Of a DNA stretch of 23,937 nucleotides, positions 15,230-22,162 are shown one piece after another. This DNA comes from RAM1 sp943372515 (GTDB lineage: Bacteria > Pseudomonadota > Gammaproteobacteria > Burkholderiales > Burkholderiaceae_C): positions 1 through 23,937 of the forward strand of contig CALRYY010000062.1 in NCBI GenBank assembly GCA_943372515.1. The letters run 5' to 3'. Made by a program: the position numbers and the translations under genes. Below the pieces are notes generated by a model. It searched no databases and had not been told where the DNA came from. It worked only from the letters and a program-made list of their open reading frames with translations. Each line of letters starts with the position of its first letter. Positions within the stretch are counted from its first letter, which is position 1.

Positions 15230-15892
15230 ATGAACATCACCCTTGACTTCTTCGCAGTGCTGCGTGAATGGCCCATGCTGCTCAAGGGCGTGGTGTGGAC
15301 GCTGGGCCTGACAGCCATCTCGGCCGTGATTGGCGTGGCGGTGGGCATTGCCTGCGCCTGGGCCCGCGTGTATGGCGCCACCTGGCTCAAATGGGTGGTG
15401 GGCACGTATGTGGAGCTGATCCGCAACACGCCGTTCATCGTGCAGCTGTTCTTCATTTTCTTTGGCCTGCCGGCGGCGGGCTTCCGGTTGTCGCCCGAGA
15501 CGGCGTCCATCATTGCCATGGTGATCAACCTGGGCGCCTACGCGGCCGAGATCATCCGCGCGGGCATCGAAGCCACGCCGCGCGGCCAGATTGAAGCCGC
15601 ACTGAGCCTGGCCTTCACGCGGGCGCAGATCTTCATGCGGGTGGTGCTGCCGCCTGCGCTCAAAAAGGTCTGGCCGTCGCTGGTCAGCCAGATCATCATC
15701 GTGATGCTGGGCTCGGCGGTCTGCGGCCAGATATCGACCGAAGAGCTGAGCTACGCCGCCAACCTGATCCAGAGCCGCAACTTCCGCGCGTTCGAGGCCT
15801 TTTTGATCGTCACGGCGATCTACCTCGTGCTGTCCATGGGGGTGCGCCGGCTGCTCAACTGGCTGGGTCCGCGCTTCCTGTTCGGCAAATGA
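15230..15892 (+). CDS. Amino-acid-type ABC transporter permease (first)
   Basis: The 220-residue inner-membrane protein has the HisM/GlnP-type layout with about five transmembrane segments. The conserved ELIRNTPFIVQLFFIFFGLP is at about residues 63-82, and the EAA loop, EAALSLAFTRAQIFMRVVLPPALKK, at about 121-145, contacts the ATPase. ATG 15230 gives a normal N-terminus (MNITLDFFAVLREWPMLLKG); the frame is open further upstream, but that part is the REP-like repeat. It should pair with the second permease as a heterodimer. The second permease follows after 12 nt. Confidence 0.94.
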   Translation: MNITLDFFAVLREWPMLLKGVVWTLGLTAISAVIGVAVGIACAWARVYGATWLKWVVGTYVELIRNTPFIVQLFFIFFGLPAAGFRLSPETASIIAMVINLGAYAAEIIRAGIEATPRGQIEAALSLAFTRAQIFMRVVLPPALKKVWPSLVSQIIIVMLGSAVCGQISTEELSYAANLIQSRNFRAFEAFLIVTAIYLVLSMGVRRLLNWLGPRFLFGK

Positions 15893-15904
15893 AAGGGGCG
15901 GCAC

Positions 15905-16546
15905 ATGGTTGAATTTTCCGTCTGGGACATCTTTCGCAACTTGCTGCTGGCCGCGCGCTGGACGGTGGTGCTGTCGCTCATTGCCTTTGTGGGCGGCGGG
16001 CTGGTGGGGCTGGCATTGCTGGTGGTGCGTCTGGGCAAATCGCGCACCGCCCACCGCCTGGTGGACGGCTATGTGGCGCTGTTTCAGGGCACACCGCTGC
16101 TGATGCAGCTGTTCCTGGCGTACTTCGGCATTGCGCTGTTTGGCATCAAGACATCGGCCTGGGTGGCCGCGTCGGTGGCGCTCACGTTCTACACCAGCGC
16201 CTTCCTGACCGAAATCTGGCGCGGCTGCGTGGCCGCCATCCCGAAGGGCCAGTGGGAGGCCGCGCAAAGCCTGGCCATGAGCTTTGGCGAACAGCTGCGC
16301 TACGTAGTACTGCCCCAGGCCGTGCGCATTGCCATACCGCCCACCGTGGGCTTTCTGGTGCAGGTGATCAAGGGCACGGCGCTGGCGTCGGTCATTGGCT
16401 TCATCGAGCTGACCAAGGCAGGCACCATGATCACCAACGCCACGCTAAAGCCCTTTGTGGTGTACAGCTGCGTGGCCCTGCTGTACTTTGCGCTGTGCTA
16501 CCCCATCAGCCTGTACGCCAAGACCCTGGAAAGGAAAATGCGATGA
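15905..16546 (+). CDS. Amino-acid-type ABC transporter permease (second)
   Basis: The 213-residue inner-membrane protein is paralogous to its neighbour. It has a TM1 region with WTVVLSLIAFVGGG, then LFQGTPLLMQLFLAYFGIALFG (about 58-79), and the EAA loop EAAQSLAMSFGEQLRYVVLPQA (about 119-140). These are the hallmarks of polar amino acid uptake permeases. The start is preceded by AAAGGGGCGGCAC, an acceptable Shine-Dalgarno. The stop codon overlaps the start of the ATPase gene (ATGA), coupling their translation. The substrate is unknown but is shared with the family 3 binding protein. Confidence 0.94.
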   Translation: MVEFSVWDIFRNLLLAARWTVVLSLIAFVGGGLVGLALLVVRLGKSRTAHRLVDGYVALFQGTPLLMQLFLAYFGIALFGIKTSAWVAASVALTFYTSAFLTEIWRGCVAAIPKGQWEAAQSLAMSFGEQLRYVVLPQAVRIAIPPTVGFLVQVIKGTALASVIGFIELTKAGTMITNATLKPFVVYSCVALLYFALCYPISLYAKTLERKMR

Positions 16547-17280
16547 GCGCCCCCATTGTTGAAATCACCGCCTTGCGCAAATCGTATGGCGCCAACGAAG
16601 TGCTCAAGGGCATTGACCTGAAGGTTGCCAAGGGTGAGGTCATTGCCATCATCGGCAAAAGCGGCTCGGGCAAGAGCACGCTTTTGCGCTGCATCAACGG
16701 GCTGGAAGAATTCCAGGACGGCGCGCTGTCAGTGGACGGCAAGAAGCTGATGTACGACAGCCCCAACGCCATGCGCGAGCTGCGCCAGCACGTGGGCATG
16801 ATCTTCCAGAGCTTCAACCTGTTCCCGCACCTGACGGTCGGCAAGAACATCATGCTGGCGCCGTCACTGGTCAAGAAGACCGACGCCAACAAAGCCGAAG
16901 CGCTGGCCCGCAAGCTGCTGGACCGCGTGGGCCTGGCCGAGAAGTTTGACGCCACGCCCGACCAGCTGTCAGGCGGCCAACAGCAGCGCGTGGCCATTGC
17001 CCGTGCGCTGGCCATGGAGCCCGCTGTGCTGCTGTGCGACGAAATCACCAGCGCGCTGGACCCGGAGCTGGTGGGCGAAGTGCTGCGCGTGGTGGAAACA
17101 CTGGCCGAAGAAGGCATGACGCTGTTGATGGTCACGCACGAGATGAACTTTGCCCGCAAGGTCAGCAACCGCGTGATCTTCATGCACCAGGGGCGGGTGC
17201 ACGAGATGGGGCCGCCGGCGGAGCTGTTTGGCAATCCGCAAACGGCAGAGCTCAAGCAGTTTTTGTCGTCGCTGCACTAG
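16543..17280 (+). CDS. Amino-acid-type ABC transporter ATP-binding protein
   Basis: The 245-residue cytoplasmic ATPase has Walker A GKSGSGKST (residues 38-46), a Q-loop (GMIFQSFNLFPHLTV), the ABC signature LSGGQQQR, Walker B with LLCDEITSALDPE, and the switch His in MVTHEMNFA. The usual DEPTSALD reads DEITSALD here, a mild deviation with the catalytic Glu kept. Length and motifs match GlnQ/HisP-type subunits. It completes the importer: regulator, binding protein, two permeases, ATPase. The start overlaps the preceding stop. Its stop lies in a dyad shared with the convergent yoeB-like gene. Confidence 0.95.
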   Translation: MSAPIVEITALRKSYGANEVLKGIDLKVAKGEVIAIIGKSGSGKSTLLRCINGLEEFQDGALSVDGKKLMYDSPNAMRELRQHVGMIFQSFNLFPHLTVGKNIMLAPSLVKKTDANKAEALARKLLDRVGLAEKFDATPDQLSGGQQQRVAIARALAMEPAVLLCDEITSALDPELVGEVLRVVETLAEEGMTLLMVTHEMNFARKVSNRVIFMHQGRVHEMGPPAELFGNPQTAELKQFLSSLH

Positions 17281-17305
17281 CGCCGCGCGTACCCGGGGGG
17301 CGCTA
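17278..17305. terminator. Dyad joining the stop codons of convergent genes
   Basis: TAGCGCC (17278-17284) and GGCGCTA (17299-17305) are a perfect 7-bp inverted repeat around 14 nt. The left TAG is the ATPase stop and the right arm contains the toxin gene's TAG on the other strand. It could act as a compact bidirectional terminator, although neither side has a T-run. Confidence 0.4.
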
Positions 17306-17566
17306 TTCGTAGTGCGACCACATCCGCAGCACGCGCACCGTACGCTCTTTCTTGAAGACTTCATACACCAACCGATGCTGGATGTTGATGCGCCGGGAAT
17401 AGGTGCCGTCCAGATCGCCCACCAGCTTTTCGTAGGCGGGCGGGTTCTGGAACGGGTCAGCGGCAAGGATGGCCAGCAATTCAAGCGCATTGTCTTTCAA
17501 CCCGGCCGCAGCGAGTTTTTTGGCGTCTTTTTGCGCGTGCTTCGCGTAAACGACGGCCCACTTCAC
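17303..17566 (-). CDS. yoeB: Txe/YoeB family toxin (mRNA interferase)
   Basis: The 87-residue protein matches YoeB in length and active site: E46, R65 in the QHRLVYEV segment, and the C-terminal pair H85-Y86 in MWSHYE. These correspond to Glu46, Arg65, His83 and Tyr84 of E. coli YoeB. YoeB acts at the ribosome A site and cleaves mRNA when freed from its antitoxin. The upstream antitoxin gene overlaps by 4 nt, the usual arrangement. All key residues are present, so the toxin is probably active. It lies between an ABC importer and an unrelated gene, consistent with an independently acquired module. Confidence 0.93.
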   Translation of the reverse strand: MKWAVVYAKHAQKDAKKLAAAGLKDNALELLAILAADPFQNPPAYEKLVGDLDGTYSRRINIQHRLVYEVFKKERTVRVLRMWSHYE

Positions 17567-17808
17567 CAGCCAGGCTCCTTCGCGCTCTTGCTCAAGGGCT
17601 CGGACCGGCCTTTCTGGATTGATTCACGCATACCGGGAATGGAGAGCAGATAGAGCGTCTCCTGAATGGCTTGCCAGTCGTCAGCCGACACCAGCACAGC
17701 GCTGCTGCGCTTGCCCGAAATCAGGATGGGCTGGTGAGACGCGGCAGTTTCGTCAATCAGCCGGTACAGGCCGGCGCGGGCTTCGCTTGCGGTTACTAGA
17801 TGGGTCAT
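17563..17808 (-). CDS. yefM: YefM/Phd family antitoxin
   Basis: The 81-residue protein has the Phd/YefM N-terminal DNA-binding fold (THLVTASEARAGLYRLIDETAASHQPILISGKRSSAVLVSADDW) and an amphipathic, probably unstructured C-terminus (residues 50-81) that would wrap the toxin. It neutralises YoeB and, alone or in complex, represses its own promoter. ATG 17808 has AGAGGA about 6 nt upstream. The stop overlaps the toxin start. A promoter with internal CGTAC repeats lies immediately upstream. Confidence 0.93.
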   Translation of the reverse strand: MTHLVTASEARAGLYRLIDETAASHQPILISGKRSSAVLVSADDWQAIQETLYLLSIPGMRESIQKGRSEPLSKSAKEPGW

Positions 17809-17831
17809 GACTTTCCTCTTGAGGCGTTCGA

Positions 17832-17860
17832 AGCGTACGCCAAAACGTACCGTTAGTCAA
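17832..17860 (-). promoter_or_regulatory. yefM-yoeB promoter and probable autoregulatory operator
   Basis: On the minus strand TTGACT (17855-17860) and TACGCT (17832-17837) are separated by exactly 17 bp. Between and over them are GGTACG and GCGTACGC, two sites with a GTAC core about 12 bp apart. YefM operators in other bacteria also consist of short palindromes with a GTAC core, so these are the likely repressor sites. Confidence 0.65.
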
Positions 17861-17865
17861 CTGAC

Positions 17866-18381
17866 TTAATCGGGATATGAATGCAACCGGGACCGGGCTG
17901 CGCTCAGCAACGCGCGTGAATAAAGCTTGTGAAAGCCCAGCAGCGCGCTGAAAGCCTTGCCCATCTTCAATTGCCCGGTTTTCTTGTCCTTCACGGGCAC
18001 CACGGCCGAGCCGAAGTACAGGCGCGTCACGGGCGCAGCACCTGCTTCCTGCACCGCCACCATCAACCATGATCGCGTGCGCCGCTGGAAGTCGCACATC
18101 AGCAACTGGCCGGGCGCACGCTGCTCGACATGCCAGGCGGCAAAGCTGCTGATCTCGCCTGCGGCCAGCTGCGCCGCCTGGGTGTCGGTCGAAGGCTTGT
18201 TGACGACCCATTTCAAAACAAGGCGTTCCAGCTTGAACAGCCAGGTGGTGTAGAAGGCCGACACAAACTGCGCGTGTGTAAAGGCGCCAGGCACGTCCAC
18301 GGCGTAACAGTCGGTGTAGCAACCGGTGTAGACGCCCAGCAATGCGCCATCGGGCAGAGGACAGGCCTGAATGGATGTCAT
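17866..18381 (-). CDS. Conserved hypothetical protein, possibly DUF2867-like
   Basis: The predicted product is 171 residues from ATG 18381 (MTSIQACPLPDGALL); the frame is open to 18603, but that part overlaps the divergent glpQ-like gene. Visible features are a short Cys/Tyr-rich patch (YTGCYTDCYAVDV, about 18-30), an amphipathic helix (FKLERLVLKWVVN), and beta strands rich in Trp and Phe (SSFAAWHVEQR, TRLYFGSAVVPV). It ends in a helix, SALLGFHKLYSRALL. No signal peptide or membrane segment is clear. The spacing of WxVE, LxF and FG elements is reminiscent of DUF2867-type proteins, but I am not sure of that. It is divergent from the phosphodiesterase gene with only 46 nt between. Confidence 0.7.
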   Translation of the reverse strand: MTSIQACPLPDGALLGVYTGCYTDCYAVDVPGAFTHAQFVSAFYTTWLFKLERLVLKWVVNKPSTDTQAAQLAAGEISSFAAWHVEQRAPGQLLMCDFQRRTRSWLMVAVQEAGAAPVTRLYFGSAVVPVKDKKTGQLKMGKAFSALLGFHKLYSRALLSAARSRLHSYPD

Positions 18382-18427
18382 AGGCGCAAAGCGTACATGT
18401 TTCACACAGCCACGGCAAAATGCGGCC

Positions 18428-19414
18428 ATGACCTTCACCACACCCCACCGTCTTCGCACCCTGCTGTGCGTCTTTGGCCTGCTGGCCCTGACCGGCTGCA
18501 GCACACTGGCTTTTGACGCGCAGGGCCACCGCGGCGCACGCGGCCTGGCGCCCGAGAACACCCTGCCCGCCTTTGAGCGCGCGCTGGAAATCGGCGTGAA
18601 CACGCTGGAGCTGGACGTCGGCGTAACGGCCGACGGCGTGGTGGTGGTGGCGCACGACCCCTACCTCAACCCCGCCATCACGCGCAATGCGTCCGGCCAG
18701 TGGTTGCCGCCCGGCAAGGGGCCCACGCTCAAATCTCTGACGCTGACGCAGTTGCAGGCCTATGACGTGGGCCGCATCAACCCCGACACACCGTACGCCA
18801 AAACCTTCAGCACCCAGGCGCCGCGTGACGGCACGCGCGTGCCCACGCTGGCGTCGCTGTTTGCACTGGTCAAGGACCGCGGCATCAACGATGTGCGCTT
18901 CAACATCGAAACCAAGATCAACCCCACGCAGCCGGATGAGACCGTGAACCCCGAACAGATGGTGCGTGCCCTGCTGAACGTGGTGCGTGAAGCAGGCATG
19001 CAAAAGCACGTGACGATCCAGAGCTTTGACTGGCGCACGCTGCAGATCGTGCAGGGCTTTGAACCCGGCATCCCCACGGTGTACCTGAGCATCCAGACGG
19101 CCAACACCGACAACATCCGTGACGGCGTGTGGACGGCCGGCTTCAAGATTGCGGAGCACGGCAGCGTGCCCAAAATGGTCAAGGCCGCGGGCGGCGCTGT
19201 GTGGTCGCCCAACGGCGGCGCGGTGACCGAAGCGCTGGTGAAAGAAGCGCAAGGCATCGGCCTGAAGGTCGTGCCCTGGACGATCAACACCCCCGCCGAC
19301 ATGGAGCGGCTGCTGGGCTGGGGCGTGGACGGGATCATCACCGATTACCCCGACCGCCTGCGCGACGTGATGCAAAAGCGCGGCATGCCGCTGCCGCGCG
19401 CGTTTCGGAACTGA
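18428..19414 (+). CDS. glpQ: Glycerophosphodiester phosphodiesterase, lipoprotein
   Basis: The 328-residue product starts with a lipoprotein signal ending in lipobox LTGC (acylated Cys24), so it is membrane-anchored and faces the periplasm. The GDPD TIM barrel follows: GHRGARGLAPENTLPAF with H34-R35, ELDVGVTADG with metal ligands E61 and D63, and VVVVAHDP with catalytic H76. The C-terminal part has VPWTINTPADMERLLGWGVDGIITDYPD, a clear family ending. It hydrolyses glycerophosphodiesters to glycerol-3-phosphate and an alcohol for phosphate and glycerol salvage. ATG 18428 was chosen because the signal peptide begins there; no strong Shine-Dalgarno is visible. The small gene at 19417 follows immediately and is probably co-transcribed. 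Confidence 0.92.
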   Translation: MTFTTPHRLRTLLCVFGLLALTGCSTLAFDAQGHRGARGLAPENTLPAFERALEIGVNTLELDVGVTADGVVVVAHDPYLNPAITRNASGQWLPPGKGPTLKSLTLTQLQAYDVGRINPDTPYAKTFSTQAPRDGTRVPTLASLFALVKDRGINDVRFNIETKINPTQPDETVNPEQMVRALLNVVREAGMQKHVTIQSFDWRTLQIVQGFEPGIPTVYLSIQTANTDNIRDGVWTAGFKIAEHGSVPKMVKAAGGAVWSPNGGAVTEALVKEAQGIGLKVVPWTINTPADMERLLGWGVDGIITDYPDRLRDVMQKRGMPLPRAFRN

Positions 19415-19416
19415 GT

Positions 19417-19683
19417 ATGCAAGCCCTCGCACCTATCCAGACCGCGCTGGACGCCCTGCGCGCCGGCAGCCTGGGCGTGCAGGCCTTCAGCAGCCAGGTC
19501 CGCAGCCATGCGGAAGGCCTGTCCCTGCCCGAGCGTTACGGCCAGGTGCTGAATGACCTGCTGGACCGGCTGGAGTCCAGCGCCCTGTTCAGCGAGGAAA
19601 GCTGCTCGTTCAGCCAGAGCGGGCTGCTGGACAACCTGCAGCTGTGGATCGACAAGGCCCGCGGGCAGCTGGAAAAAGCCTAG
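19417..19683 (+). CDS. Small conserved hypothetical protein
   Basis: The 88-residue protein starts 2 nt after the phosphodiesterase stop, so translation is probably coupled. It is predicted almost wholly helical (TALDALRAGSLGVQAFSSQVRSH... and YGQVLNDLLDRLESSALFS... and LLDNLQLWIDKARGQLEKA), without signal peptide, membrane span or recognisable motif. It has one Cys. I do not recognise the family. The tight linkage makes it a real gene, but its role is unknown. Confidence 0.7.
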   Translation: MQALAPIQTALDALRAGSLGVQAFSSQVRSHAEGLSLPERYGQVLNDLLDRLESSALFSEESCSFSQSGLLDNLQLWIDKARGQLEKA

Positions 19684-19709
19684 GGCCTCAGACTGTCGTC
19701 ACACGGGCC

Positions 19710-20186
19710 TTAAACATGCCGTTTGGCTGGCGCGGCCCGCTGCTTGCGCACCGGCACGGCGGCATCGGCCTGAGCATGCAGCGCCTCGATGATGTGGCAG
19801 CGGTCGCCGTCGCCATGGCAGCGCGCCTGCAGGGCCACCAGGTCTTTCTCCAGCGCGCGCAGCTCGGCAAGGCGTTCGCGCACATGGCTGATGTGCTCGT
19901 TCAAAGCGGCGTCGGCCGTGGCGCAGTCTGCCTTTTTGCGCAGGTCCAGCGCCAGCAGGGTGCGCACCTCGTCCAGGCTCATGTCCATGGCGCGGCACAG
20001 GCGGATGAAGCGCAGCTGGTGCACGTCGGCTGCGGTGTAGATGCGGTAGTCGTTGCCGGCGCGGGCCTGGGGCGCAAGCAGGCCTTCTTTTTCGTAGTAG
20101 CGGATGTTGGCGGCGCTCACGCCGCTTTGTTGCGCGGCGCCGCCGATGCGGTAACCGCCATCAGTGTGGGGGCTTGTTGCAGGCAT
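19710..20186 (-). CDS. cadR: MerR family heavy-metal regulator, CadR/PbrR type
   Basis: The 158-residue product has a MerR winged helix (YRIGGAAQQSGVSAANIRYYEKEGLL, about 12-37), a long dimerisation helix, and a metal loop with Cys88, Cys123 and Cys130. The spacings of 35 and 7 residues equal those of Cys77, Cys112 and Cys119 in Pseudomonas CadR and fit the PbrR/CadR class. The His-rich tail of P. putida CadR is absent. It would twist the overlong promoter upstream when Cd2+, Pb2+ or Zn2+ binds. I chose ATG 20186; the frame is open to 20285 but that would run through the operator and into the divergent gene. It is divergently transcribed from the CDF gene across 72 nt. Confidence 0.92.
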   Translation of the reverse strand: MPATSPHTDGGYRIGGAAQQSGVSAANIRYYEKEGLLAPQARAGNDYRIYTAADVHQLRFIRLCRAMDMSLDEVRTLLALDLRKKADCATADAALNEHISHVRERLAELRALEKDLVALQARCHGDGDRCHIIEALHAQADAAVPVRKQRAAPAKRHV

Positions 20187-20189
20187 CGC

Positions 20190-20220
20190 TTGACCTTGAA
20201 GTGACTTGAGGGTTTCCAAT
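20190..20220 (+). promoter_or_regulatory. MerR-type promoter with 19-bp spacer and CadR operator
   Basis: The -35 TTGACC (20190-20195) and -10 TCCAAT (20215-20220) are 19 bp apart, the hallmark of MerR-activated promoters. The spacer holds an imperfect dyad (20193-20213) with arms ACCTTGAAGT and ACTTGAGGGT, like known cad and pbr operators. It drives the CDF gene and probably the downstream metal genes. Confidence 0.88.
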
Positions 20221-20258
20221 GATGCCATTGAACGCAAAACACCCAAGGAAAACAAGCC

Positions 20259-20879
20259 ATGTCTGCCCATTGCAACCACCATCACGCCGACGCGCCCACG
20301 GCCGCCTCCAACCCGCGCTACCGCCGCGTCCTGTGGTGGGCACTGATCGTCAACGCCGCCATGTTCGCCATAGAGATCGCCGCCGGCGTGCAGTCGGGCT
20401 CGGTGTCGCTGCTGGCCGACGCAATCGACTTCCTGGGCGACGCGGCCAACTACGCCGTGTCGCTGCTGGTGCTGGGCATGGCGCTGGCGTGGCGCGCGCG
20501 CGCCGCCATGCTCAAAGGTGCCAGCATGCTGCTGTTTGGCCTGTTTGTGGGCGGGCGTGCAGTGTGGGCGTTTGCGTACGGCACGCCCCCCGAGGCGATC
20601 ACCATGGGCCTGGTGGGCCTGCTGGCATTGGCCGCCAACGTGGGTGTGGCCGTGGCCCTGTATGCGTACCGCGAGGGCGACGCCAACATGCGCAGCGTGT
20701 GGCTGTGCACGCGCAACGATGCCTTGGGCAACCTGGCCGTCATGGCCGCCGCGCTGGGTGTGTTTGGCACGGGCGCCGCCTGGCCCGACCTGGCCGTGGC
20801 AGCCGTCATGGCGGGCCTGGCCATTACCGCCGGCGTGACCGTGATGCGCGAGGCGCGGCGTGAGCTGGCGGGGGTTTGA
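20259..20879 (+). CDS. CDF-type heavy-metal cation transporter (membrane domain only)
   Basis: The 206-residue protein has a short N-terminus rich in potential metal ligands (MSAHCNHHHAD) and about six transmembrane helices. TM2 carries SLLADAIDFLGDAANYAVSLL and TM5 RSVWLCTRNDALGNLAV, the positions of the intramembrane Asp/His site of cation diffusion facilitators. The cytoplasmic C-terminal metallochaperone-like domain is missing, as in other short members of this family. It would export divalent metal in exchange for protons. It follows the MerR-type promoter directly and starts at ATG 20259 with AAGGAA upstream. The DUF3703 gene begins 2 nt after its stop. Confidence 0.88.
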   Translation: MSAHCNHHHADAPTAASNPRYRRVLWWALIVNAAMFAIEIAAGVQSGSVSLLADAIDFLGDAANYAVSLLVLGMALAWRARAAMLKGASMLLFGLFVGGRAVWAFAYGTPPEAITMGLVGLLALAANVGVAVALYAYREGDANMRSVWLCTRNDALGNLAVMAAALGVFGTGAAWPDLAVAAVMAGLAITAGVTVMREARRELAGV

Positions 20880-20881
20880 AC

Positions 20882-21271
20882 ATGCAGCGCATCAACATGC
20901 GATCGCCTGCCCCTTCGGCCACGGCGCAGGGCCGAGCCTTTGAGTCCCTGCTGCGCGGCTTTGAAGCCAGCGCCGGCCAGAGCGCCGCGCAGCGCTGGCT
21001 GTGGCTGGAAGCGGCCCACGTGGTGGGACAGACCACATTCGTCACCCACCTGCGTTCGCACTGGCACATGCTGGCGTACGCGCGCCAGCTGGGCGACCGC
21101 CGCGAATTGGCCGGCCAGTGGCTGCGGCTGGCGCTGGTGCCGCTGGGCCACCTGATCCAGCGGCTGCCGTTGGGCAACACGGGCCGCGCCACGGTCAGCG
21201 CCTTGCAGCCCATGCAGCCACCGCCTGCAGTGCAGGCGCTGGTGGATCAGGCCCTGGGCAAGCCGGCGTAA
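20882..21271 (+). CDS. DUF3703 family protein
   Basis: The 129-residue soluble protein has the features I associate with DUF3703: a His/Trp-rich helical core WLWLEAAHVVGQTTFVTHLRSHWHMLAYA (about 37-65), RELAGQWLRLALVPLGHLIQRLPLGNTGRATV, and a Pro-rich PMQPPP segment. Such genes often occur next to heavy-metal efflux genes; the function is not established. I used ATG 20882; a TTG at 20876 overlapping the previous stop and an ATG at 20897 are alternatives. It is coupled to the CDF gene and so probably belongs to the CadR regulon. Confidence 0.82.
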   Translation: MQRINMRSPAPSATAQGRAFESLLRGFEASAGQSAAQRWLWLEAAHVVGQTTFVTHLRSHWHMLAYARQLGDRRELAGQWLRLALVPLGHLIQRLPLGNTGRATVSALQPMQPPPAVQALVDQALGKPA

Positions 21272-21320
21272 CTCAGCCCAGCGCGCCCGAACAGGGGTTC
21301 TGGGATCCATATATGACGGC

Positions 21321-21334
21321 GGCGTGAACACGCC
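21321..21334. promoter_or_regulatory. Perfect 6-bp dyad GGCGTG-AA-CACGCC
   Basis: This tight dyad lies 50 nt after the DUF3703 stop and just upstream of the predicted promoter. It could be an operator half of the next unit or, as a 5-bp hairpin with loop GAAC, a weak terminator of the preceding one. Confidence 0.3.
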
Positions 21335-21349
21335 AATTGACCCTGCGCA

Positions 21350-21377
21350 TTGAACTTCACGAACCGGGCCGTATCAT
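21350..21377 (+). promoter_or_regulatory. Predicted sigma70-type promoter of the efflux operon
   Basis: TTGAAC (21350-21355) and TATCAT (21372-21377) are 16 bp apart and each matches consensus at five of six positions. A transcript starting 7-8 nt downstream of the -10 would begin at or next to the ATG at 21385, which predicts a leaderless mRNA. Confidence 0.5.
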
Positions 21378-21384
21378 TCACAAC

Positions 21385-21783
21385 ATGCGCCACTGGTTCA
21401 TCCTCATCATGATCGCCCTGCTGCCCATTCGCGGCTGGGTGGGCGATGTGATGGCCGCTGAGATGGTGACGCAGCGCATAGCCGCGGTTGCACAGATCCC
21501 CCTGCAAGTTCAGCAGCAGGCTGATGCCGCCGCCGATTCGCACGCGGACTGCCACGGCAAAGCGGCCGCACACAACACGGCAACACCCCCCGAAGGCGAC
21601 AGCAACACTGCCGCCGTGGACTGCGGCAACTGCACCAGTTGCCAGGTCTGCCACTCGGTGGCGATGGCTCCCGCAGCACTCGCTGACCCTGTGGCACCCA
21701 CCCATAGCGCCGCACCACCCCTGCGCGGCACACACTTTGCCAGCGCCGAGCCGGCGCGCGGCTTCAAGCCGCCCATTTCCTGA
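21385..21783 (+). CDS. Small exported Cys/His-rich protein of the metal efflux operon
   Basis: The 132-residue protein begins with a hydrophobic signal-like segment (MRHWFILIMIALLPIRGWVGDVMA), followed by a probably periplasmic region with potential metal ligands: DSHADCHGK and DCGNCTSCQVCHS, an array of CxxCxxCxxCH type. The remainder is Ala/Pro-rich and low in complexity. I do not recognise the family with certainty; similar small Cys-rich exported proteins precede RND metal efflux genes in related bacteria. The open frame extends to a TTG at 21337, but the signal peptide argues for ATG 21385. There is no Shine-Dalgarno in front of it and the predicted promoter abuts it. A role in periplasmic metal binding or sensing is inferred. 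Confidence 0.72.
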   Translation: MRHWFILIMIALLPIRGWVGDVMAAEMVTQRIAAVAQIPLQVQQQADAAADSHADCHGKAAAHNTATPPEGDSNTAAVDCGNCTSCQVCHSVAMAPAALADPVAPTHSAAPPLRGTHFASAEPARGFKPPIS

Positions 21784-21856
21784 TCTTCCTGCCCGTAGTC
21801 CGTCCGCAATGGGGCTGAATGCCCGCTGCGTTCCGTGATGTGCCTGGAGATCTCCC

Positions 21857-22162
21857 TTGAAAAAATGCCTTCTGGCGGTGCTGATCGCATCGCCCATTGC
21901 GTGGGCCCAAGCGCCCATACCTGCCCCAGCGGACCCGGCTGACCCCGCTGCGGCTGTGCCGCGCGTGGCGTACCGTTCTGTGTTTGCCGACACGCCCACC
22001 GGGGTGGAGGCTGAGCGCGCCGACTGGAAAAAAGCCAACGCCGAGGTGGGCCAGTTCCGCCGCGGCCATGTGGACCTGCTCAAGTGGGAAGAAGAGCGCG
22101 CGCGCGCCACACCGGCGCCTGCTACTGGCGATCACCGGCACCACGGGGGGCACAAGCCATGA
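21857..22162 (+). CDS. Small exported protein upstream of the outer-membrane efflux gene
   Basis: The 101-residue product has a signal peptide (KKCLLAVLIASPIAWA, cleavage near residue 17), a Pro/Ala-rich linker, a short conserved helix region (VAYRSVFADTPTGVEAERADWKKANAEVGQFRRGHVDLLKWEEE), and a His-rich tail (DHRHHGGHKP) that could bind metal. The start is a TTG at 21857, with GGAGA 6 nt upstream; no in-frame ATG would keep the signal. Its stop overlaps the start of the TolC-family gene (ATGA), so the two are translationally coupled. Genes like this accompany CusC/CzcC-type operons in Burkholderiales; the function is unknown. Confidence 0.8.
   Translation: MKKCLLAVLIASPIAWAQAPIPAPADPADPAAAVPRVAYRSVFADTPTGVEAERADWKKANAEVGQFRRGHVDLLKWEEERARATPAPATGDHRHHGGHKP

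Noticed and set aside
15122..16267. 381-codon minus-strand frame
   Set aside because: His/Gln/Arg-rich antisense of the two permease genes; no recognisable domain.
17753..19432. 559-codon minus-strand frame
   Set aside because: It runs antisense through the glpQ-like gene and through the toxin-antitoxin promoter; composition is that of a shadow.
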